From Gammaproteobacteria bacterium (GTDB lineage Bacteria; Pseudomonadota; Gammaproteobacteria; Chromatiales; Chromatiaceae): a DNA stretch of 39,087 nucleotides. Location of the stretch: assembly GCA_024206335.1 (NCBI GenBank), contig JAAGZL010000340.1, positions 1 to 39,087 on the forward strand. The letters are read 5' to 3'. This document shows positions 18,211 to 25,482 of the stretch, one piece after another. Numbering within the stretch: position 1 is the first letter of the stretch; the number at the start of each line of letters is the position of its first letter. Position numbers and translations under genes: made by a program. Below the pieces are notes generated by a model. That model had not been told where the DNA came from. It made no database searches and saw only the letters and a list, made by a program, of their open reading frames with translations.

Positions 18211-19776
18211 TTGAAAACATTTAACCCCATCAAGCGCGGATATCTGGCCCTTGAGGAGTGGCTCAACATCTCTTTCGGCGGAGAGTTAAACCCACTCTAC
18301 CATCTAGGGACACTAACCTTTTTCTTTTTCTGGATCGTGCTGATAAGCGGAATATATCTATTCATATTTTTTGATACTAGTCTGAGCGGAGCCTACAATT
18401 CGGTCGAATATCTGACCAATGAACAATGGTATCTAGGAGGCGTAATGCGCAGTCTGCACCGCTACGCTTCAGACGCCGCCATTCTAACCATTTTGTTACA
18501 CATGTTTCGGGAATTTGCCCTGGACCGTTATCGCGGCTTCCGCTGGTTCTCCTGGTTGACCGGAGTCCCTACCCTGTGGTTTGTCGTTACGCTTGGTATA
18601 ACCGGTTATTGGCTAGTATGGGATGAGCTTGGACTCTATGTTGCCGTACTCTCCGCGCAACTGATGGATGCCCTGCCAATTGTTTCCGGTTCCATGGCGC
18701 GCAATTTCCTGGAGGGACAGCTTACAGATAGATTCTTTACCCTTATGGGTTTCCTGCACCTTCTGGGCCAACCGGTTCTTCTGATATTTGCCCTTTGGAT
18801 CCATGTAAAGCGTCTGTCACATGTTGAGATTAGCGCACCACGTGGCCTTGCACTTGGCAGTTTTATTGCCCTGATGGCCCTGTCCCTCTACATGCCAGCA
18901 GAGAGTCATGCTCCAGCTGATCTGGGCAAGGTACCGGCAACCTTGAACATTGACTGGTTCTACCTGAACATCTACCCACTGCTGGACCATTGGTCCGCTG
19001 GAAACGTTTGGATACTCTCCATTGGGGTAACAATGTTTCTGATGATTATGCCGTGGCTGCCACCCAAAAAGACCGGCCATGCCGCTGTAGTTCATCTGGA
19101 TGAGTGTAACGGTTGTGGCCAATGCGCCGATGACTGTCCGTTCGATGCCATTACCATGCGCCAACGCACCGATGAGGCACGTTGGGAATACGAAGTTGTG
19201 GTAGACGATAAACTGTGTGCCGCTTGCGGTATTTGTGTAGGGTCATGTCACTCATCAAATATCTTCAGATACAAAAACAAGACGCTCGATACCGGGATAG
19301 ATATGCCGCAGTTCCCAGTTGACGAAGTACGTCAAAAGACTGCTGAGGTTATATCTGGCATAGAAGGTGATACCAAGATCCTTATACTTGGCTGCGACCA
19401 CGCCTATGACGTCAAACAGATCAATGAACCTGGCATTGGGATCATGACCCTATTTTGCTCCGGCATGACACCTCCAAGCCTGGTGGAATATGCGCTCAAG
19501 AATGGGGTAGACGGAGTCCTGCTTACAGGGTGCAGAAATGGCGACTGCTTCTACCGCTACGGTAATATCTGGATGGACAAACGCCTTGATGGCGATCGCA
19601 AGCCGGTACTGCGGGAACGTGCCGACAAGTCACGCATAGAGGTGTTCAGGGCAGCAGAGACCGATGGTAAAAAACTCACTCAGAAGATTGATGAGTTTAA
19701 ACAGCACCTGATCTTACTGAATAAAGAGGATGCAGCCACAACCGCTGACAACGGTACAGATGGGGGTGCATCATGA
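18211..19776 (+). CDS. cytochrome b6-like / 2[4Fe-4S] ferredoxin / MvhD-like fusion
   Basis: A 521-residue fusion. Residues 1-205 are a four-helix cytochrome b N-terminal domain with haem ligand pairs His83/His97 and His183/His198 (spacings 14 and 15, as in b6). About 255-283 adds another membrane segment. Two [4Fe-4S] motifs follow (Cys299/302/305/309 and Cys336/339/342/346), then an MvhD-like domain with Cys395, 416, 441 and 446 (LTGCRNGDC). The start is TTG at 18211, chosen for AAGGAA 8 bases upstream. It probably links the quinone pool to Fe-S electron transfer. Its coupling (ATGA overlap) to the next gene suggests an electron-input subunit for the NOR-like protein downstream. Confidence 0.85.
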   Translation: MKTFNPIKRGYLALEEWLNISFGGELNPLYHLGTLTFFFFWIVLISGIYLFIFFDTSLSGAYNSVEYLTNEQWYLGGVMRSLHRYASDAAILTILLHMFREFALDRYRGFRWFSWLTGVPTLWFVVTLGITGYWLVWDELGLYVAVLSAQLMDALPIVSGSMARNFLEGQLTDRFFTLMGFLHLLGQPVLLIFALWIHVKRLSHVEISAPRGLALGSFIALMALSLYMPAESHAPADLGKVPATLNIDWFYLNIYPLLDHWSAGNVWILSIGVTMFLMIMPWLPPKKTGHAAVVHLDECNGCGQCADDCPFDAITMRQRTDEARWEYEVVVDDKLCAACGICVGSCHSSNIFRYKNKTLDTGIDMPQFPVDEVRQKTAEVISGIEGDTKILILGCDHAYDVKQINEPGIGIMTLFCSGMTPPSLVEYALKNGVDGVLLTGCRNGDCFYRYGNIWMDKRLDGDRKPVLRERADKSRIEVFRAAETDGKKLTQKIDEFKQHLILLNKEDAATTADNGTDGGAS

Positions 19777-20276
19777 CTAGTGCTCTACGTGTCATCCTGC
19801 AAATTATCAACTACACCATATTCATGTTCCTGGTTGGCTATTTCTCGATCTATCCTCAATTCAAACATCTGGAGGACGATCAGGCCATGATAACCCTGGC
19901 CATATCCCATGCCGGTGAGAGACGCGAGGAGTGTCGTAAAATCCCTCCTGAGGAATTAGCAAAACTCCCACCAAACATGCGCACCCCGATGGATTGTCCG
20001 CGCGAGCGCTCCCCCATCGTGGTGGAACTGACCCTTGATGGCAAGGTCGTAATCAGCGACAACGTAGAGCCACCAGGGCTGTACGCAGATCAGGGCATTG
20101 ATATCTTTCAGAGTATTAAGATACCCGCCGGCAAACATCTTTTATCGCTCAAGATGAATGACAGTGTACGTGTGGAGGGCCCAACCTTCACTCATAAACA
20201 GGACATTAATCTAGAGCCAGCACAGTTGCTGGTGATCCAATTCGACTCTGAGAACGGCAAGTTCACCCTGAACTAA
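19773..20276 (+). CDS. membrane-anchored periplasmic protein of unknown function
   Basis: A 167-residue protein with one N-terminal helix (about residues 5-26) and a beta-rich periplasmic domain. Two Cys (GERREECRKIPPEE and MDCPRERSP) could form a disulfide. The end has strands typical of an immunoglobulin-like or cupredoxin-like fold, but no CuA or other metal motif is present. The ATG overlaps the TGA of the preceding gene. From position and topology it may stand in for a subunit II of the divergent haem-copper subunit downstream; that is inference. Confidence 0.7.
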   Translation: MTSALRVILQIINYTIFMFLVGYFSIYPQFKHLEDDQAMITLAISHAGERREECRKIPPEELAKLPPNMRTPMDCPRERSPIVVELTLDGKVVISDNVEPPGLYADQGIDIFQSIKIPAGKHLLSLKMNDSVRVEGPTFTHKQDINLEPAQLLVIQFDSENGKFTLN

Positions 20277-20285
20277 CCCTTGTTA

Positions 20286-20327
20286 TCTGCGCAATCCTGT
20301 AGAATATTCACATCAGGGTTGCGCAGA
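20286..20327. other. strong intercistronic hairpin
   Basis: A 14-bp stem (20286-20299 with 20314-20327) is perfect except for one G-U pair. It closes a 14-base loop that itself contains the palindrome GAATATTC. No T-tract follows on the plus strand. It lies between two genes of what looks like one operon, so an RNA stability or processing element is as likely as a terminator. Confidence 0.6.
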
Positions 20328-20387
20328 ACATAGGTTTACGTAGACAATGATGTGCTACTCAATTGTTTCTACGGCATAAACCAGAAA

Positions 20388-21770
20388 ATGACCCAAGACA
20401 ACCTCACTGAAAACGCCATAATCGATGGCTATTCCTTATCTGTTCCTGGCGGTCATGCCAGAAAAATAGCCATAGGTTGGCTATTGCTTGCAGTATCATC
20501 CCTGGTGATAGGTGGTCTGTTTACCATACTTATCGTTTTATCCAGGACACCAGGAATTCAGGATTTTTTCCCTTGGATTGATTTCTTCCACACCGCCCTG
20601 GTAGTACATGTCGACCTGACTGTACTTGTCTGGTTCTTATCCTTTGCCGGCCTGTTCTGGAGCCTTAACAGTAACGGACGTTGCACCAATTGCGGCTGGT
20701 CTGCCCTCTATATTGCCGCAGCCGGTACAGCCATCATGGCACTATCACCTTTTCTTGGCGCCGGTGGTCCATTGATGAACAACTACGTACCCGTTCTCAG
20801 AGATCCGATATTCTTTACCGGGCTTGGAGTTTTCGGTGTTGGTTTTACCGTACTAATTATACACGGGCTGTTATTTTCCAAGCCAATTGGCTCCAGCATA
20901 AGTGGCACCGGCGTATTACAATTTGCCCTGTATACCGCACTGGTTATCGCCCTGCTTTCGGTAATATCCATCATCATCTCTTACCTTGGAATGCCTGCGG
21001 CGTTTGAAGGTGAGGGATACTACGAAATTCTATTTTGGGGTGGTGGCCACACTATCCAGTTTACCCATGTGCAGCTCATGCTTATGGTCTGGTTATGGCT
21101 GGGAACAGTCTCTGGTCTAAAACCAAGAATATCCCCAAGAGTAGCCATATTTATATTTACCCTGGGAGCAATACCTGCCCTGGCAACTATCTATGTCTAT
21201 TATGCATTTGAGGTTGGCTCTGGCCTGCACATACTTAGCTTTACCTGGTTGATGCAATACGGTGGCGGCCTAGCTGCGGTTCCTATCGCATTAGTCATTA
21301 TTCCGGGTTTTCTCAAGCTGGAAGATGCCACTGACGATGTGAGAGCCAAGCGCTCTGCCCTATTCTTTTCAATTCTGCTATTCGGTATTGGTGGGATTAT
21401 TGGCTTTATGATCAGTGGCAGTAACGTTATCATTCCGGCCCATTATCACGCCTCCATCTTTGCTGTAACCATGGCCTTTATGGGAATAACATACCACCTG
21501 CTACCACGCCTGGGTTTCAGGATGCCTGCAGGAAAGATGTTACGACTGCAACCGGCAATTTACGCCGTTGGTCAAATGATGCATGTATTTGGACTGGCTT
21601 GGTCTGGAGGGCATGGCGTACAACGCAAAACAGCAGGTAGCGCCCAGGGGCTGGAAAGCATTGAAAAGATCGCGGGAATGGGAGTAATGGGACTTGGCGG
21701 GCTGATAGCCATCATTGGTGGCGTCATGTTCCTGGTTATTGTATTCAAGGCCATATGGCCTAAAAAATAA
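20388..21770 (+). CDS. divergent haem-copper family catalytic subunit, NO-reductase-like
   Basis: A 460-residue membrane protein from the ATG at 20388 (a GTG at 20352 gives 12 more residues). By motif, low-spin haem ligands are His74 (LVVHVDLTVL) and His354, and the high-spin ligand is His352 (IPAHYHA). HPEVY is replaced by GGGHTIQFTH (His221, Phe225, His227). The usual His-His pair is a lone His281 (GSGLHILSF). Without the tyrosine it should not be an ordinary oxygen reductase. It is nearest in character to the minor NO-reductase families of the superfamily. eNOR is my best guess at the subtype, with low certainty. Confidence 0.75.
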   Translation: MTQDNLTENAIIDGYSLSVPGGHARKIAIGWLLLAVSSLVIGGLFTILIVLSRTPGIQDFFPWIDFFHTALVVHVDLTVLVWFLSFAGLFWSLNSNGRCTNCGWSALYIAAAGTAIMALSPFLGAGGPLMNNYVPVLRDPIFFTGLGVFGVGFTVLIIHGLLFSKPIGSSISGTGVLQFALYTALVIALLSVISIIISYLGMPAAFEGEGYYEILFWGGGHTIQFTHVQLMLMVWLWLGTVSGLKPRISPRVAIFIFTLGAIPALATIYVYYAFEVGSGLHILSFTWLMQYGGGLAAVPIALVIIPGFLKLEDATDDVRAKRSALFFSILLFGIGGIIGFMISGSNVIIPAHYHASIFAVTMAFMGITYHLLPRLGFRMPAGKMLRLQPAIYAVGQMMHVFGLAWSGGHGVQRKTAGSAQGLESIEKIAGMGVMGLGGLIAIIGGVMFLVIVFKAIWPKK

Positions 21771-21811
21771 CTGCTGTCATGCAACCACACATAAACTGAT
21801 AGGACTAACTC

Positions 21812-22057
21812 ATGGAATTTTTATATTTCACAATAGCAGGGGTAATTCTGTATGGCCTGTCAGACTTCATCCTGAATAAGATAGAAAATGCACGCGGAGC
21901 TCGATTCCCCAACCGCTCAGTCATCTTCCTGATCATTATCATGATCCTGGCATTAGGGTCCTTTACTATAATTGAACACCTGACCAAAGATTTAACCACA
22001 ACACCGGTAGCAACCTCAGAAAAAACCACCACTCAAAGCCCATCTAAAGGCGGGTAG
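21812..22057 (+). CDS. small two-helix membrane protein, last gene of the NOR-like operon
   Basis: An 81-residue protein with helices at about residues 3-20 and 38-58 and a Thr/Ser-rich tail. It follows the divergent catalytic subunit by 41 bp and overlaps the 3' end of the convergent DUF420 gene by 25 bases. No family is recognised. An accessory subunit is the simplest reading. Confidence 0.6.
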   Translation: MEFLYFTIAGVILYGLSDFILNKIENARGARFPNRSVIFLIIIMILALGSFTIIEHLTKDLTTTPVATSEKTTTQSPSKGG

Positions 22058-22470
22058 AAGTGGAAGGCAAGTAGATAGATCAATACACCTGTTACCGATA
22101 CATATAGCCAGACCGGCAGAGTCCAACGTGCAATCTCACGGTGTTTTCGAAACCTGCCCCTTACCACAAAGCTCACCGTCATTAAGACCAAAGGCACTAT
22201 GGCTGCAGCCAGTACCACATGGGTAATCAGCACAGAAAAATATAAGGGACGTATCGCACCCTGCCCAGCAAACGGGATATTCCCTACCACCGAGTGATAG
22301 TATAGATAGAAGATAAAAAACAGAGTTGATACAGCCAGCGCACCGATCATGCAGATCTTATGGGCCGATCTGTTTCCACCACGTATAAAGTAATATCCGG
22401 CGCTGATAAGGGTGGCAGCAGTGACATTCAGGCTTGCCTGTACCGGTGGTAATAGGGTAATCACATCCAT
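22033..22470 (-). CDS. DUF420 membrane protein
   Basis: A 145-residue protein with four to five membrane helices. Conserved His in SAHKICMIGALAVS, YLYYHSVVG, LITHVVLAAAIVPL and FRKHREIARWTLPVW are characteristic of DUF420 (YozB-like). The family lies next to haem-copper oxidase and SCO genes in many bacteria and is suspected of a role in assembly. It is the last gene of a minus-strand set with SCO (22590), which points to maturation of one of the neighbouring complexes. Confidence 0.88.
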   Translation of the reverse strand: MDVITLLPPVQASLNVTAATLISAGYYFIRGGNRSAHKICMIGALAVSTLFFIFYLYYHSVVGNIPFAGQGAIRPLYFSVLITHVVLAAAIVPLVLMTVSFVVRGRFRKHREIARWTLPVWLYVSVTGVLIYLLAFHFYPPLDGL

Positions 22471-22540
22471 TATCTAAACTTAGGACCTGTTAACACTGCC
22501 CTGCACCAAATAGGTACACAAAGAAAACCTCAAATTAATC

Positions 22541-22574
22541 AATGCAAATGCCTTATGCTCTTTGCATTCTTTTT
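22541..22574 (+). terminator. hairpin between DUF420 and SCO genes
   Basis: A perfect 8-bp stem (AATGCAAA / TTTGCATT) with a 12-base loop is followed by CTTTTT on the plus strand. It would stop plus-strand readthrough from the NOR-like operon. On the minus strand it has only a weak T-tract. Confidence 0.45.
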
Positions 22575-22589
22575 GTCCAGCAATAGACA

Positions 22590-23228
22590 CTAGTCAAAAC
22601 CCTTAATCAGGGAAAACTGGTGCGCTATAGTGGCTGGATAGTGTGGTTGTGAAAAGGAAGCCACTAACTCGCCATCCGGGTTCATCAGAAAAATCGATGC
22701 TGCATGGCTTATCAGGTATTCACCCGGCCCAGTTTCCGGTTCCATGACATAACCAGCTCCAACCTGTGATACCAGTGCATCCAGCTCGGCCTTTTCTCCC
22801 GTTGCACCAATAAACTCTTTATTAAAATATCCCATATATTTTGCCAGTTTTTCCGGTGTATCCCGCTGCGGGTCCACAGAGACAAACGTCACCTGTACGT
22901 CTTTATCTGCCCCCGGCGTATTCCTTATCTGACTCATTGTTGCAGTCAGCGCAGTCATTGTGGTCGGGCAAATATCCGGACAAAAAGTATAACCAAAGAA
23001 CATAAAGGTCCACTTACCTTTCAGCCTTTCAAGCTTGTACGGTTTATTATTATGGTCGACCAGATTAAACTGCTGTAACGGTTTAGGATCAGGCCGAAGC
23101 ACCCCCATTAATTCAGTTGGAACCGCTTTCTCCGAAGGGCGGAAATAAACAACTGCCACTACCACTAATATCAACCAAGACACTGCCAGCAGAATCGTGC
23201 CATATGGTGTTGATTTTTTACTGCTCAT
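22590..23228 (-). CDS. SCO1/SenC-family copper chaperone (second copy)
   Basis: A 212-residue protein with an N-terminal membrane anchor (about 10-29) and a thioredoxin-like domain. Copper ligands are Cys83-x3-Cys87 (FCPDICPTT) and the His of YLISHAASIF. It differs from the SCO protein at 17156 in its canonical CPDIC motif and lack of a C-terminal helix, so it is not a recent duplicate. It is grouped with DUF420 on the minus strand. Its target could be a CuA or CuB site encoded elsewhere, since the NOR-like subunit nearby has no CuA partner. Confidence 0.93.
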   Translation of the reverse strand: MSSKKSTPYGTILLAVSWLILVVVAVVYFRPSEKAVPTELMGVLRPDPKPLQQFNLVDHNNKPYKLERLKGKWTFMFFGYTFCPDICPTTMTALTATMSQIRNTPGADKDVQVTFVSVDPQRDTPEKLAKYMGYFNKEFIGATGEKAELDALVSQVGAGYVMEPETGPGEYLISHAASIFLMNPDGELVASFSQPHYPATIAHQFSLIKGFD

Positions 23229-23236
23229 AGAGTTGT

Positions 23237-23566
23237 CTATCCTCTCTTATCTGATTTGCGCCATTGGCGCACTGCCCATACCCCGAATAACGACATCATA
23301 GTGATGTTGATAACCAGGCCTATGGCAAAAAAGACTGTAAGTTTGTCCTTATTCTGACTCGCCACAGAACCATGGCTATCGACCGCCGATACCTCATCAA
23401 CAGCTGGATTTGGAGACAGATTTCCCGCTCCAACTGAACTAGATTTGTGTAGTTCTACCAGATTACTACCAGTTGGATCCGCCCGTTTTTCAGCAGCAAA
23501 TATAACAGGCGAGAAAATAAAAAGAAGGGCGATGATTGTCGCCCTTCTGGTTAAAACAGAGTTCAT
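23237..23566 (-). CDS. exported one-helix protein of unknown function
   Basis: A 109-residue protein from the ATG at 23564-23566, which opens a signal peptide (MNSVLTRRATIIALLFIF, cleavage after FAA). A GTG at 23599 would add 11 residues. The middle is polar. A C-terminal helix (about 76-98) and a basic tail anchor it in the inner membrane. It precedes the SCO gene by 8 bp and should be co-transcribed. No family is recognised. Confidence 0.6.
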   Translation of the reverse strand: MNSVLTRRATIIALLFIFSPVIFAAEKRADPTGSNLVELHKSSSVGAGNLSPNPAVDEVSAVDSHGSVASQNKDKLTVFFAIGLVINITMMSLFGVWAVRQWRKSDKRG

Positions 23567-23676
23567 CAGAGTAATATACCTATTAACATAACCAGTCACT
23601 GCTTTGCCTCAACAAGTATCAACAAAGCATATAATATGCCAATTATAATATTAAACCAAAGCTATAATCTATTACG

Positions 23677-24132
23677 CTATGCGCTTATCCCTTTCTCCCT
23701 GTAAAATTCGCCATATTTGGAATCTTCATCATTTATATGGCCATATAAAAAATCCCACAATAAGGTACTTAACTTATCCGAAAAGGCAATCTTCCTATTG
23801 TTTATCTTTGACTGAACATCTGCCATTTCATCAACAAATTTGTCATGCAGTTTCTTGTGGTATTTGTACTCGGGAAAACCATTCTCCTGCATCATATCCT
23901 CTTCATCCCTGAAATGAGCAGAAACAAACAACATAATACGGCTAAACAGCGCATCGACATGCTTCCAGTCCTTCTGGTTAATTTCACGGGTAGTTAGCTC
24001 TTCTACCAGTTGATTGAACTCCATAGCATAACTGGCCAAGCGTAAATGCTGGCTATTTAATACCGAGATTCCAACATCAGATACCAGACAATGTGCACTT
24101 TTTGGTGGAGGTGGAGCCTTTGTACTAAACAT
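23677..24132 (-). CDS. bacteriohaemerythrin
   Basis: A 151-residue four-helix protein with the di-iron ligand pattern of haemerythrins: SQHLRL, then HFRDEED, HKKLHDKF and GHINDEDSKY. No signal peptide is seen, so it is cytoplasmic. The family binds oxygen or NO. Beside NO-reductase genes, a role in NO or oxygen sensing, storage or delivery is plausible but not shown. A 229-bp upstream gap (24133-24361) contains short AT-rich palindromes but no recognised operator. Confidence 0.92.
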   Translation of the reverse strand: MFSTKAPPPPKSAHCLVSDVGISVLNSQHLRLASYAMEFNQLVEELTTREINQKDWKHVDALFSRIMLFVSAHFRDEEDMMQENGFPEYKYHKKLHDKFVDEMADVQSKINNRKIAFSDKLSTLLWDFLYGHINDEDSKYGEFYREKGISA

Positions 24133-24361
24133 ATTATCTTACTCCTGGTTCTTCTCATGGTCTGTCAACTCTAGCACACTCACTAGCACCAGAGTTGACA
24201 AATAAAAACATGACCAACCTACTTCAATACTTGGGAACCTCTGATTAATCAATGACTCCAGCAAGCAACAAAATACATCTCAATTGATATATCAAGATTC
24301 CAATCTGTACAAGTAGTGCAAATACGGAATCTACCAGACCTTCTTTTATCTGTTTACACCT

Positions 24362-25399
24362 TTATCCGGACGTTGAACGTTTGAATATATATATACCAGT
24401 CGGCAAATCAATTGGGCCACTTATTTGCCCAGGCTTCAGGTGAAATATTGCCTTCAACTGCGTAGGAATCGATGGCACATTCTCAACCTTACGCGGCCCA
24501 GATTGCCGTTTTAGATCTGAGTATTTCTCTTTAATATCTTTAAATTCCACGCCTTTCGAACGAGCCAAGCTTACCAGCTTATTTGCAATTTCTAACGCAC
24601 CCTTATGATCATAATAGAAGTCAATACCTAATCGTTCAACATTATTCATCTCAGTATGACCAATCACGATAAAATCGAAAATTCCCATTTCATCCTGCTC
24701 CTGGCCATTTTGCGGAACACGCGCTGGATCAGCCTCACCGATCTGCTCAGTAATACTCTTTTTATTCAGTTCCCGACGACGTTTTCTGGTTTCCTCTGAG
24801 TATTTATGCGCCTTAGTGATATCAAACGCTACCGCCTCTGAACCAACCCGTTTGATTGAGATACTATCCATGCTGTCACCAAGCACGATCTCGCCAACCA
24901 CATCCATACCCGAAACTACCTGCCCAAACATGGTGTAGTGCCCATCAAGCCAGTTTGCGGGTTTAGTTGTAATAAAGAACTGACTACCGTTTGTATTCGG
25001 CCCACGGTTAGCCATAGATAGCATTCCAGCCTTGGAGTGACTTAGATCCGGATGAATTTCATCTAGAAATACATATCCAGGACCACCAGCACCCTCACCG
25101 GTAGGATCACCAGTCTGGACCATAAATTCACGTGTTCTATGGAAGGTTAAACCTTTATATAGTGGTGTGCTCTGTTCTTTTCCTTGAGCGTCTTGCCACT
25201 TCTGAGAGCCATCAGAGAGCCCAATAAAATTCATTACGGTAATAGGTGCCTGTTGATAAAAAAGTTTGGCGACAATCTTGCCTTTACTTGTATTTATCTC
25301 TGCAAATATACCCTCATCTGTTTCCGTGGCTACTGCCTGTGAGATATGCACACAACACAAGATTACCAGGGAAACAATCCATTTATTAAATATTGGCAT
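24362..25399 (-). CDS. exported peptidyl-prolyl isomerase: cyclophilin plus parvulin-like domain
   Basis: A 345-residue protein from the ATG at 25397-25399 (AGGTGA 9 bases upstream), with a signal peptide at about 8-26. Residues about 30-195 are a cyclophilin with the catalytic FHR (TFHRTREFMVQTGDP), NGSQFFIT and the Trp of NWLDGHYTMFG. A charged linker follows. Residues about 240-345 match the parvulin pattern (ALEIANKLVSLARSKGVEF, KYSD, FHLKPGQISGPI, TGIYIFKR). It lies downstream of the octahaem cytochrome gene, separated by a terminator, and may help fold periplasmic cytochromes. Confidence 0.82.
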   Translation of the reverse strand: MPIFNKWIVSLVILCCVHISQAVATETDEGIFAEINTSKGKIVAKLFYQQAPITVMNFIGLSDGSQKWQDAQGKEQSTPLYKGLTFHRTREFMVQTGDPTGEGAGGPGYVFLDEIHPDLSHSKAGMLSMANRGPNTNGSQFFITTKPANWLDGHYTMFGQVVSGMDVVGEIVLGDSMDSISIKRVGSEAVAFDITKAHKYSEETRKRRRELNKKSITEQIGEADPARVPQNGQEQDEMGIFDFIVIGHTEMNNVERLGIDFYYDHKGALEIANKLVSLARSKGVEFKDIKEKYSDLKRQSGPRKVENVPSIPTQLKAIFHLKPGQISGPIDLPTGIYIFKRSTSG

Positions 25400-25422
25400 C
25401 AAATCACCTCGCCTTACTTCAG

Positions 25423-25460
25423 GAAAAAAAATGCGGAAGAGAGTTGCCCCCTCTTCCGCA
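25423..25460 (-). terminator. intrinsic terminator after the octahaem cytochrome gene
   Basis: A perfect 10-bp stem (TGCGGAAGAG / CTCTTCCGCA) with a 9-base loop is followed, on the minus strand, by a run of eight T. This is a strong rho-independent terminator. It lies 23 bp past the stop of the octahaem gene and just before the cyclophilin gene. Confidence 0.88.
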
Positions 25461-25482
25461 AAATCACTACTGCCTTATATTC

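Noticed and set aside
24284-24295. TTGATATATCAA palindrome upstream of the bacteriohaemerythrin gene as an FNR site
   Set aside because: The half-sites are separated by two bases, not four, so it does not fit the FNR/DNR spacing.
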